Assembly (NCBI GenBank): GCA_964409865.1
Contig: CAYPGE010000198.1
Location: 1 to 15,824, forward strand
Length of the DNA stretch: 15,824 bases
Reading direction: 5' to 3'
Source: Anammoximicrobium sp964409865
GTDB taxonomy: Bacteria > Planctomycetota > Planctomycetia > Pirellulales > Pirellulaceae
A program made the position numbers and the translations under genes. The notes beneath the pieces are model-generated. The model did no database searches. It was not told the DNA's origin and worked only from the letters and a program-made list of their open reading frames with translations. Below, piece after piece: positions 9,175 through 15,824 of this stretch (its first letter is position 1; every line of letters starts with the position of its first letter).

Positions 9175-10374
9175 CTAGCGTCGCGTTCGGCCGGGGTCCG
9201 AGGTCGCCATCAGCGGCTTTTCGCGGGCTTGCTTGGGGAACGCGTCCACCAGCCACTGGAGCCGTTGAGGGGGCACGGCGGGCTTGTCCGCCACTTCGGC
9301 CAGCCGCGTCTTTGCCTTTTGCGCAAAGGGGGTCTCGGCGTAATCCTTCGTCAAGATGTCGTAGTAGAAACGGGCCGCACCGTAGTCGCCTCGGCGGTCG
9401 TAGTATTGCCCCAGGCTCCACTCGCGCTCGGCCTTCTTGTAGCGGACTTCGGCGTAAGCACGCGTCAAGTACTCCCGCTCCTTGGCGGCTTCCTGGGGGA
9501 ACTGCCGTTGGATCTGCTTGATCAGCTTTTCCGCCTCGTCCAACGGAACCCCGGAATAGTCCGTTCCTTCGTAGCTCATGAGCTTGGCCTTCAGTCCCAG
9601 CAGGTGCGCGCGGTACTGGTGCTCGCTGCTGGGAAAGGTCTTTCGCAGGTCCGTGTAGAAGTTGTCCGCGTCCAGGTACCTCCCCGAGGCAAAATAGGCG
9701 TTGCCGGCTGCCAGGGTCGCGTCGTCGGCCAATTTGCCGGTCGGATCGTCGATGCGAATCCGATCGAAGACCCGGACGGCGCTGCCAAATGCGTCGCGCG
9801 TGGGCCGGGTCGAGTCGGTGAAATTGAAGGCCCAGAACGATTGCGGATCCTTGTCGTGCATCTCCAGCCAGAACTGAGCGACGGCGAAACGCCGAGCCTC
9901 TATCGCATCCAGATGTTTGGAGTTGGGGTACTTCTTCAGCAGCCTTTCCCAGGCATCGTTCGCCTTCGGATATCGGTCGGCAAAGAAATAACCTTCGCCC
10001 ATCATAAATAGGGCATCTTCCTCCAAAGCCGAATCCGGCCAGCGGTCGGCAGCGTCCTTGAACTGGGCGGCGGCCTCGGCAAACAGATCCCGCCGTCGCG
10101 CGCCTTCCGTCCGCAGTGCTTCCTGGTACTTGCCTTCGGCCGCGACGTACAGCTCGCGCGACTTCTGGGGATTAACCCCCTTTCCGATCACCGTTTTCCA
10201 CGAACTCTCCAATTGGTCGGGCAGTCTGTCCAGATCCAAGGGGTCGAAGCGTGCCGCGCCTTCCGCGCCTGCGGCAGTGTCGCGAGTCGTGCCCGTCAAC
10301 GAACTGCATCCCGTTTGCAGCAGCAACAACGGGACGGCCAGCCAGAGGAAAGCCTTGAGCCACAATTGCATCAT
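9175..10374 (-). CDS. bamD: BamD/YfiO-like outer-membrane assembly lipoprotein with TPR repeats
   Basis: A 399-residue lipoprotein with lipobox LLQTGC (Cys23) and repeated TPR-type helices: FAEAAAQFKDAADRWPDSA, GYFFADRYPKANDAWERLLKK, AYFASGRYLDADNFYTDL and YYDRRGDYGAARFYYDIL. BamD is the essential lipoprotein partner of BamA in folding beta-barrel proteins into the outer membrane. The protein is longer than E. coli BamD (about 245 residues), with extra helices between repeats, so a related TPR lipoprotein is the alternative. Two adjacent ATGs (10374 and 10371) follow AAGGAAG; the first is listed. It lies 29 bases downstream of recO and 25 bases upstream of lptE, in an apparent operon. Confidence 0.82.
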   Translation of the reverse strand: MMQLWLKAFLWLAVPLLLLQTGCSSLTGTTRDTAAGAEGAARFDPLDLDRLPDQLESSWKTVIGKGVNPQKSRELYVAAEGKYQEALRTEGARRRDLFAEAAAQFKDAADRWPDSALEEDALFMMGEGYFFADRYPKANDAWERLLKKYPNSKHLDAIEARRFAVAQFWLEMHDKDPQSFWAFNFTDSTRPTRDAFGSAVRVFDRIRIDDPTGKLADDATLAAGNAYFASGRYLDADNFYTDLRKTFPSSEHQYRAHLLGLKAKLMSYEGTDYSGVPLDEAEKLIKQIQRQFPQEAAKEREYLTRAYAEVRYKKAEREWSLGQYYDRRGDYGAARFYYDILTKDYAETPFAQKAKTRLAEVADKPAVPPQRLQWLVDAFPKQAREKPLMATSDPGRTRR

Positions 10375-10403
10375 GGACTTCCTTGTCCAACAAAGGGTTC
10401 AGT

Positions 10404-11159
10404 TTACGGATTGACCAGGAATCCCAGGAAAGGCAGCACCCTCGACGGATGTCCCAAGAGGTTCGTGAGATAGTGATTCAGCAGGCCGCGCAGTTCCCCC
10501 CGGACACGAGGATCGATCGCGCCAGACGTGCCAACGACGCGGGGATCGGCTAGTTGCCGCAGAACCTCCAACCCCCTCGAACTGACACTCACCACTTGCT
10601 TCTGCCCCTGCCGACAGCGCGGACACAAAACACCGCCGGCCAGTTGTCCGAACAACACTCGACCTTCTCCGCTGATGGGAGTCCCGCATACGACACAATC
10701 CTCCAACGCCGGGAGATATCCCAGCAATCGCAGAGCAGCCACCTCGAATCCCAACACCGTCTGTGCCACGGGGCCGTCGCGGTCCAGTGCCAGCAGCGCT
10801 TGGTCCGCCCGACCGTACAGTTCCGGATGAGGGTCGCCCAGGTCGGTCAACTCCTGCAACAATTCAGCGATGTAGTAGCCAGCATACAGACGAGACAAGT
10901 CGCGGGAGGCCGAACGGAACCGACGTTCCAGACGAGCTTCTGTCAGCAAGTCGAGTGCGTCCGCCGATTTGTCAATGAACACTATTCGACAAACGGCCAA
11001 CAGGTCAAGAGCAGAGTCGAAGGGTCCTTTGGGACGTCTCGCGCCTTTTGCCAGAGTCCCTATTTTGCCAAAGTCCTCCGTGAACAACGTCACCACGCAG
11101 CTGGTCTCGCTGAATTCCACAACTCGCAGCACGATAGCAAGCGTTTTTTCCGTGGTCAT
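10404..11159 (-). CDS. recO: DNA repair protein RecO
   Basis: RecO works with RecR (and RecF) to load RecA on SSB-coated single-stranded DNA and to anneal strands. The 251-residue length fits the family. The N-terminal OB fold is seen in AIVLRVVEFSETSCVVTLFT and FGKIGTLAKGAR, followed by the helical region and a zinc knuckle with Cys155, Cys158, Cys179 and Cys182 (CVVCG and CPRC). The start codon overlaps the ybeY stop as ATGA, which indicates translational coupling. The association of ybeY and recO in one cluster is common in bacteria. Confidence 0.94.
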   Translation of the reverse strand: MTTEKTLAIVLRVVEFSETSCVVTLFTEDFGKIGTLAKGARRPKGPFDSALDLLAVCRIVFIDKSADALDLLTEARLERRFRSASRDLSRLYAGYYIAELLQELTDLGDPHPELYGRADQALLALDRDGPVAQTVLGFEVAALRLLGYLPALEDCVVCGTPISGEGRVLFGQLAGGVLCPRCRQGQKQVVSVSSRGLEVLRQLADPRVVGTSGAIDPRVRGELRGLLNHYLTNLLGHPSRVLPFLGFLVNP

Positions 11160-11584
11160 CGGGGCGACTGGAGGCGGCGCAGGTATCGTCGTTGGCGGGC
11201 CTGCATCTTCTTGCGTGCCGTGGGCGTCGTGTCGTCGAATCCCACCAAGTGCAACGTACCGTGAATCACGTACAGCAACAACTCGTCCTGGGGCAAGGAA
11301 CCGTACCGCGGCGCTTGTGCTGTCGCCGTGTCGGCGCTGACGATGATCTCGCCGTCCAACCAGCCGGTCCCCGAGTCAAGCAGGAAACTGATCACGTCGG
11401 TCGCGTAATCATGTTGCAGGTACCGGCAATTCAGTTGCCGAATCGCCTTGTCGCTGACCACGGCAATACTGAGCGTCGCACGCGAGATACCCTCCTGCTC
11501 CAAGACCAGCCGCGCGGCGGCCACCAAGCGGTCGCGGTCGATTGGATGCCGAGTCTGGCGATTGGCAAGTTCGATTTCCAGCAT
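11156..11584 (-). CDS. ybeY: Endoribonuclease YbeY (rRNA maturation factor), third zinc His replaced by Asp
   Basis: YbeY is a zinc-dependent single-strand endoribonuclease needed for 16S rRNA 3' end maturation and ribosome quality control. This copy has 142 residues with YATDVISFLL and GEIIVSADTA as in the family. The metal motif, normally H-x3-H-x5-H, reads HGTLHLVGFDD: His108 and His112 are present but position 118 is Asp. The ATG follows directly on a run of seven C (on the coding strand) and has no recognisable ribosome binding site. The gene lies 73 bases after the HD phosphodiesterase gene, and its stop overlaps the recO start. Confidence 0.92.
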   Translation of the reverse strand: MLEIELANRQTRHPIDRDRLVAAARLVLEQEGISRATLSIAVVSDKAIRQLNCRYLQHDYATDVISFLLDSGTGWLDGEIIVSADTATAQAPRYGSLPQDELLLYVIHGTLHLVGFDDTTPTARKKMQARQRRYLRRLQSPR

Positions 11585-11657
11585 GGGGGGGATGCAGTCG
11601 AAGCAGAAAAAAACAGCCTCTTCCGTGTTTTCCTGCAGTTCCCTGACGCGGACGGCG

Positions 11658-13385
11658 TCAGGCGGTCTGTTGATCCGGATACTTGATTCGTCCGTGGTAG
11701 ACGGCGGTCAGCGATTTCACCAGGCTCTCTTCGACCAGGTTCAGTTCTTTCAGCGTCAGGTCACACTCCTCGAACTGGCCGTCCAGCAGGCGTTTCATCA
11801 TGATGTCGTGGACCAGACCTTCGATGCGGGCCGGGGTCGGTTCGACCAGGGTCCGGCAGGCGCTTTCGGCCGCATCGGCCAACATCAGGACGCCTGTCTC
11901 TTTTGTTTGAGGTTTAGGACCTGGGTAGCGGAAACTGGCCTCCTCGACCTTTCCGCCCTTCTGGGATTCCACGCTCTGTCGCTCGGCCTGCCGATAGAAG
12001 TACTCGACCAGTGTGGTCCCGTGATGTTGCTCGATGAAAGCAATGATCGACTGCGGCAGATGGTACTGACGTGCTAAGTCCACGGCATCTTTGACATGCG
12101 CGGTAATCACAAGTTTGCTCATCGCCGGCAACAGCGATTCGTGCTGATTCCCGTTCTGTCCCTGATTCTCGACAAAATAGGCCGGTTTCAGCATTTTGCC
12201 GATGTCGTGGAAATAGGCGCCGACGCGGCCCAACAGTCCGTTGGCACCGATTCGTTCGGCGGCGCTTTCCGCCAGGGTTGCCACGTTGATCGAGTGGTTA
12301 TAGGTTCCGGGAGCCCGCCGAGCCAACTCCTGCAGCAACGGGTGAGCGGCGTCGCCCAGTTCCAGCAGACTGATATCGGTCTGGACGTCGAACACCCGCT
12401 CCGTAAACGGCAACAAGCCGGTCATGATGAACCCAGCCAAGATAACACAGGCTGCGTGCCAAGCGGCGCCGGACACCAATTCCGCAGCGAAGCCGCCCCG
12501 GGCCAGGAGTTCCCCTTCGACACCGGGGCCGACATAGGCTGCGCCAAACGTCTGGTCTGCCAGCACTCCCACTCCCAGCACGGCGACAAACGTGATGACC
12601 GCGCCATACAACCCAACGTAGATCAGCTTGGTCCGGCTGCGGATGCGGTTCAGCATGATGACCGGCCCCGACACCGCTGCAGTGAGGACCATCAATTCAA
12701 ACAGGCCCTGCCCCAGCGAAAGGGCGATAATCAAGGCCACCGCCAGCGATAGGAAGAAGGCCAACTCGCGGCGGTTCACGATGGCCAGCGTCATCCCGAA
12801 CAGGACCAAGGGAATGCATTCAGCTCGCCACGAGTCCCGCGCGACAAACATGGCCGCCGCAACGGTGAGCACGACGGCGCCCAGCAGTCGGGCCAAACGT
12901 CGAAAATCGCTCAGCAGCCTGCGGTCGTGGAAGTAGACATAGCAGCCGCAGAGGCCGAACAGCGCCAGGTAGATGCCGATTTTGGCCAGCGAGTAAAGCA
13001 GCTTGTCCAACCAACTCAGCCGCGCAGTGTGCTCTTGGTGTTCGGCGTACAGGACTTGTAAGTCGCGTGGCGTTAACGGCTTGCCGCCAGAAACGATCGG
13101 TTGGCCGACCTTGAATGACTGCGCGGCCTGCGTGCCCAACTCGAAATCGAACGCCTCACGCGCGACCAGGTCCCGCGGCGGGATGTAGCCGCTGCGATAC
13201 GGAAACGGCTTGGACCACGCGCCCGTCACCGCCCACATGATCAGCGCAGCAGCGAAGCACAAACCCAAGCGTACCCACACGTCCGGATGACGCACGCGTC
13301 GCCAGCGTTCATCCAGGCGTCTTCGCGATGCGGCCACCGTGGCCACACGGGCAGAACGAGATTTAACCGAAGTTCCAACAGACAT
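11658..13385 (-). CDS. 7TM-HD family c-di-AMP phosphodiesterase (PgpH-like)
   Basis: A 575-residue membrane protein. TM1 is at about 39-56, an extracytoplasmic segment spans about 57-125, and a block of six or so hydrophobic helices spans about 130-325. A cytoplasmic HD domain follows: His364 (YNHS), His393-Asp394 (YFHDIGKM), His415, His430, His454-His455 (QHHG) and Asp504. PgpH of Firmicutes hydrolyses c-di-AMP to pApA with such a domain. The external domain is much shorter than the 7TMR-HDED region of Firmicutes PgpH. I chose ATG 13385; the frame extends to a TTG at 13418, and neither has a clear ribosome binding site. The gene lies between phoH and ybeY, as in Bacillus, and a diadenylate cyclase gene lies further upstream. 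Confidence 0.9.
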   Translation of the reverse strand: MSVGTSVKSRSARVATVAASRRRLDERWRRVRHPDVWVRLGLCFAAALIMWAVTGAWSKPFPYRSGYIPPRDLVAREAFDFELGTQAAQSFKVGQPIVSGGKPLTPRDLQVLYAEHQEHTARLSWLDKLLYSLAKIGIYLALFGLCGCYVYFHDRRLLSDFRRLARLLGAVVLTVAAAMFVARDSWRAECIPLVLFGMTLAIVNRRELAFFLSLAVALIIALSLGQGLFELMVLTAAVSGPVIMLNRIRSRTKLIYVGLYGAVITFVAVLGVGVLADQTFGAAYVGPGVEGELLARGGFAAELVSGAAWHAACVILAGFIMTGLLPFTERVFDVQTDISLLELGDAAHPLLQELARRAPGTYNHSINVATLAESAAERIGANGLLGRVGAYFHDIGKMLKPAYFVENQGQNGNQHESLLPAMSKLVITAHVKDAVDLARQYHLPQSIIAFIEQHHGTTLVEYFYRQAERQSVESQKGGKVEEASFRYPGPKPQTKETGVLMLADAAESACRTLVEPTPARIEGLVHDIMMKRLLDGQFEECDLTLKELNLVEESLVKSLTAVYHGRIKYPDQQTA

Positions 13386-13475
13386 GGAAGTTAGCAAGCC
13401 AACCAGCGGGCGCGGCAAGCCACCGCAACCGGGCCTCCCGCGACTGTGTCGCCCCTACCGCTCGATGGCCGACGA

Positions 13476-14423
13476 TCAGCTCCTTTTCTTCTTAGGTTCC
13501 TCGTCGTACGCCCGCACGATGTCCTGAACCAACCGGTGTCGAACGATGTCGGCCTTGGTCAGTTGCACGATGCCGACGCCTTCGATGTGCTTCAGGCGGA
13601 CCAATGCGTCGTTCAGACCGCTGCGTGCGTGGGGGGGCAAGTCGGTCTGCGTCACGTCTCCAGAAACCACGATCTTTGAATCCATCCCCATCCGGGTGAG
13701 GAACATCTTCATTTGGGGAATCGTCGTGTTCTGGCCCTCGTCCAGAATGATGAACGATTCGTTCAACGTCCGGCCGCGCATGTAGGCCAGCGGCAACACT
13801 TCGATCACGTCCATTTCCATGTATTGCTTGATTTGATCGTGGTCGATCATCTCGTGCAGGGCATCCATCAACGGCCGCAGATATGGATTGATCTTCGCCT
13901 GCAAGTCGCCCGGCAAAAACCCCAGGCTTTCGCCCGCTTCGACGGCAGGCCGTACCAACACGATCTTGCGAACACGCCGCGTTTTCAGTGCCTCCACGGC
14001 TAACGCCACCGCCAGATACGTCTTGCCGCTGCCAGCCGGTCCAATCGAGAACACCAAGTCCCGATCCCGAATCATCTGCACATAACGCAGTTGCCCGGCG
14101 GTCCGCGGACGGATCGTTCTACCGACCTGAAACACGTCGATCTTGGTCGGTTCCAGGCCATCGTCGCCACTGGCCGACGCTAGGGCGTGGGAGACTTCGT
14201 CTTCCGTGAGCAACCCTGCCCGTTCCGCGCGACTCTTCAGATGCTCCAGGATTTCGGTGGCCTTGGTAACTGCGGCCTCGTCGCCCGATACCCGCAACTG
14301 CCCATCCCGGTGCGTGACGGTGACTCCCAGCTTCTGACGAATCGACTTGAGATGCTGGTCGCGAGTGCCCAACAGCGATAACGCTAACTGAGGCTCGTCC
14401 AGGACGATGGTTGCTTCGTACAT
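13476..14423 (-). CDS. phoH: PhoH family ATPase
   Basis: A 315-residue PhoH-like protein. The N-terminal 70 or so residues form a KH-like nucleic-acid-binding region (LLGTRDQHLKSIRQKLGVTV). The ATPase domain has Walker A GPAGSGKT at about 128-135, VRPAVEAGESLGFLPG at about 157-172, and Walker B FIILDEGQN at about 224-232, followed by a sensor region KIVVSGDVTQTDLP. The biochemical role of PhoH is not settled; helicase-like or RNA-linked activity fits its frequent pairing with ybeY. No strong ribosome binding site is seen before ATG 14423. The next gene starts 90 bases downstream. Confidence 0.94.
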   Translation of the reverse strand: MYEATIVLDEPQLALSLLGTRDQHLKSIRQKLGVTVTHRDGQLRVSGDEAAVTKATEILEHLKSRAERAGLLTEDEVSHALASASGDDGLEPTKIDVFQVGRTIRPRTAGQLRYVQMIRDRDLVFSIGPAGSGKTYLAVALAVEALKTRRVRKIVLVRPAVEAGESLGFLPGDLQAKINPYLRPLMDALHEMIDHDQIKQYMEMDVIEVLPLAYMRGRTLNESFIILDEGQNTTIPQMKMFLTRMGMDSKIVVSGDVTQTDLPPHARSGLNDALVRLKHIEGVGIVQLTKADIVRHRLVQDIVRAYDEEPKKKRS

Positions 14424-14483
14424 TCACCAGCACGGCGGCTCACTGGCCGCCGCAGCAGACCTGAAACCAAATAACGTCTGCCT

Positions 14484-14512
14484 AGTATACCTGACCGTCG
14501 GCGGCTGGGAAA
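14484..14512 (-). promoter_or_regulatory. Candidate promoter for the phoH-to-lptE cluster
   Basis: On the - strand TATACT (14484-14489) matches five of six bases of the sigma-70 -10 element. The -35 position 17 bases upstream reads TTTCCC, a weak match. It lies about 60 bases upstream of the phoH start, in the 228-base spacer after the cyclase gene. Nothing else recognisable is in that spacer. Confidence 0.35.
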
Positions 14513-14651
14513 CTATCAACCCTTGCCAACATCCGTCGGCGAGCGTCATTTTCGTTCGCAAGTCTAATTCAGAGAACAGCTTGCGAGAATCCAATCTAGC
14601 CGCCAAGCCGAACTCGCCAAGCGTGCCACACCCAGGTGTCGGACCACGAGA

Positions 14652-15611
14652 TCACGCTCCGCCAGGGGCTTTCGGCTCCTGAGAAGCAGCCGCGGCAGGC
14701 TCATACTCGAAGTCTTTCCACTTCATGGCCCGGCGAAACGGTTCAACGCGCAGCACAACGTGGCCGTTTTGGAAGAGTCGCACGGTTCCCGTGGATTGGC
14801 TGACGACGACGGCGATCGCCTTGGTCATGCGACTGATGGCCGCCCCCGCCCAGTGACGAGCGCCAAGTCCTTTGGATAGGGTCACGTCGGCGTGGAGGGT
14901 GTCGACCAATTGGCACGATTTTTCCACGACGCCTTCCGCATTGACGATAAAAGCGCCGTCCAGAGCTGCGATTTCCTTGATCGCCTCCCGCACCCGATGA
15001 TCCTCCAGGTCCCGCTCCTTGCGCCCGTAGCCCTTGACCGGGTCGAAGCCGGCCGGCTGGCAACGCGCCAGCACCCGCCGCGTGTCGCCCACCACGAACA
15101 TCGTTCCCACCGGCTTGCCTTCCCGGCCCTCGCGGCCGATCTCCACCGCCAGGTCCAAGACGGTCTTGAGCGTCTCCAACGGGACGCTGGTTTCCAGTTT
15201 GCGGAGGTCCCGGGCGGTTAGACGGCCCAGGTGTTCTTCCATTTCGACGAAGCTCACCGAGTCGATTTGGCCCGGTTCGAACCCGCTGTACACGGCGACC
15301 ACCGGCGCGCCGGGCTCCAGGAGTTCCTGCCCCACGCACTCGAGGAGTGCCTGGGTTAGTTTCTCGATAACCGGCGAATCCTCCATGCCCAGCACCACCG
15401 TGGTCAGCCCGGCTTCCTTGGCTCCAGCCAGTTCTTCCTCCAAATCCGCCACGATCAGGACCTTTTCGCTCCCAATGCGTTCCCGCACCTGGTTCCATTC
15501 AGTGGGCCCATCCATGACCACCAGGATGGCATCCGCTTGCATGGCCGTGCGCAGCTGCACCGCCAAATCGAGGATCGCGGCGAACTGAGGTGTGAACTTC
15601 TGGAACTTCAT
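14652..15611 (-). CDS. Diadenylate cyclase with N-terminal pyruvate-kinase-C-like domain (DacZ-like)
   Basis: A 319-residue protein whose C-terminal part is a DAC domain that makes c-di-AMP from two ATP. The DGA motif is at 218-220 (LDGAFIVNAEG). The second motif, RHR in DisA and CdaA, reads RHW here (GARHWAGAAIS, residues 252-254), followed by AVVVSQSTGTVRLF. About residues 1-140 resemble an alpha/beta domain like the pyruvate kinase C-terminal domain (VLIVADLEEELAGAKEAGL, GAPVVAVYSG), which recalls archaeal DacZ rather than DisA; no helix-hairpin-helix DNA-binding tail is present. The product is probably cytosolic, with no signal or membrane helix. It lies upstream of phoH and the HD phosphodiesterase on the same strand. 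Confidence 0.85.
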   Translation of the reverse strand: MKFQKFTPQFAAILDLAVQLRTAMQADAILVVMDGPTEWNQVRERIGSEKVLIVADLEEELAGAKEAGLTTVVLGMEDSPVIEKLTQALLECVGQELLEPGAPVVAVYSGFEPGQIDSVSFVEMEEHLGRLTARDLRKLETSVPLETLKTVLDLAVEIGREGREGKPVGTMFVVGDTRRVLARCQPAGFDPVKGYGRKERDLEDHRVREAIKEIAALDGAFIVNAEGVVEKSCQLVDTLHADVTLSKGLGARHWAGAAISRMTKAIAVVVSQSTGTVRLFQNGHVVLRVEPFRRAMKWKDFEYEPAAAASQEPKAPGGA

Positions 15612-15677
15612 TCCGTCGCCATCGAGTGGCCCCTATCGGCCGGGCATGAGGTGGGGAGCAGGGAGGAAACCAAGCTG

Positions 15678-15694
15678 CCGCATATCCTATGCGG
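15678..15694. repeat. Seven-base inverted repeat over the candidate -10 box
   Basis: CCGCATA at 15678-15684 and TATGCGG at 15688-15694 are perfectly complementary around a TCC loop. The repeat overlaps the candidate -10 element of the cyclase gene, so it could be an operator half-site pair or a 5' leader hairpin. No T-run follows on the - strand, so a terminator is unlikely. Confidence 0.5.
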
Positions 15695-15712
15695 ACTTGA
15701 AAAAAAGGGCAA
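15684..15712 (-). promoter_or_regulatory. Candidate promoter of the diadenylate cyclase gene
   Basis: On the - strand TTGCCC (15707-15712) and TAGGAT (15684-15689) are separated by 17 bases that include a run of seven T. Each box matches four of six consensus bases. It lies about 75 bases upstream of the cyclase start. Confidence 0.4.
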
Positions 15713-15766
15713 GATTAAACAGCGTCAACTCGGTCAGGATCGTCTATCAAACGCTTCCAGCCACAC

Positions 15767-15820
15767 GCTTGACGCGGGTCTCCCGACCCCGCCGAAACGG
15801 CCGACCGTAGGTCTTCAAGC
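15767..15820. repeat. Dispersed palindromic repeat, copy 2
   Basis: The core at 15773-15814 is the reverse complement of copy 1 near 5229-5269. This copy is bounded by six-base inverted ends, GCTTGA at 15767-15772 and TCAAGC at 15815-15820, and contains an inner hairpin formed by GCGGGTC and GACCCCGC. The window ends four bases later. Confidence 0.8.
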
Positions 15821-15824
15821 CGGT

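Noticed and set aside
14424..14606. A 60-codon - strand frame directly upstream of phoH
   Set aside because: It lacks a ribosome binding site and recognisable motifs, and it contains the candidate phoH promoter. It ends next to the phoH start by chance.

Overview
The window is GC-rich chromosomal DNA from a Gram-negative bacterium, most likely a member of the Planctomycetota (Pirellulales-like). The grounds are a DUF1571 protein (a family I know mainly from planctomycetes), a Tat-exported Gfo/Idh/MocA oxidoreductase, outer-membrane assembly lipoproteins of the LptE and BamD type, and many small palindromic repeats between genes. Every gene of normal length is assigned to a family. I see no rRNA, tRNA, CRISPR array, transposase or prophage.

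Left part, mostly + strand (1-3791): one long reading frame joins a short rubredoxin, an FMN/3Fe-4S glutamate-synthase-like domain and a complete rubrerythrin. It is followed by a nucleoside 2-deoxyribosyltransferase-like gene and by rlmN (23S rRNA and tRNA A2-methyltransferase). The last two genes overlap inside a run of five 7-bp repeats.

Middle part, - strand (3958-7390): pilT (pilus retraction ATPase), a Tat-secreted Gfo/Idh/MocA oxidoreductase and a glyoxalase-II-like metallo-hydrolase. The spacers around pilT are packed with hairpin repeats: a four-hairpin cluster, a 95-bp REPIN-like palindrome immediately upstream of the pilT start, and a repeat with a second copy at the far end of the window. 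A DUF1571 gene (7642-8532, +) is divergent from the metallo-hydrolase and ends in a good intrinsic terminator.

Right part, all - strand (15611 down to 8619): a diadenylate cyclase, phoH, a 7TM-HD family c-di-AMP phosphodiesterase, ybeY, recO, a BamD-like lipoprotein and lptE. The order phoH / 7TM-HD / ybeY / recO resembles the well-known Firmicutes arrangement. Here a cyclic-di-AMP synthase sits directly upstream, so synthesis and breakdown of this messenger appear to lie in one locus together with RNA metabolism (YbeY, PhoH), recombination repair (RecO) and outer-membrane biogenesis (BamD, LptE).

I did not find a wholly new multi-gene system. The observations most worth checking are the repeat-controlled junction between the deoxyribosyltransferase gene and rlmN, the three-domain redox fusion with an internal ribosome binding site, the c-di-AMP locus with an altered cyclase motif (RHW), a YbeY lacking its third zinc histidine, and the REPIN-like elements.
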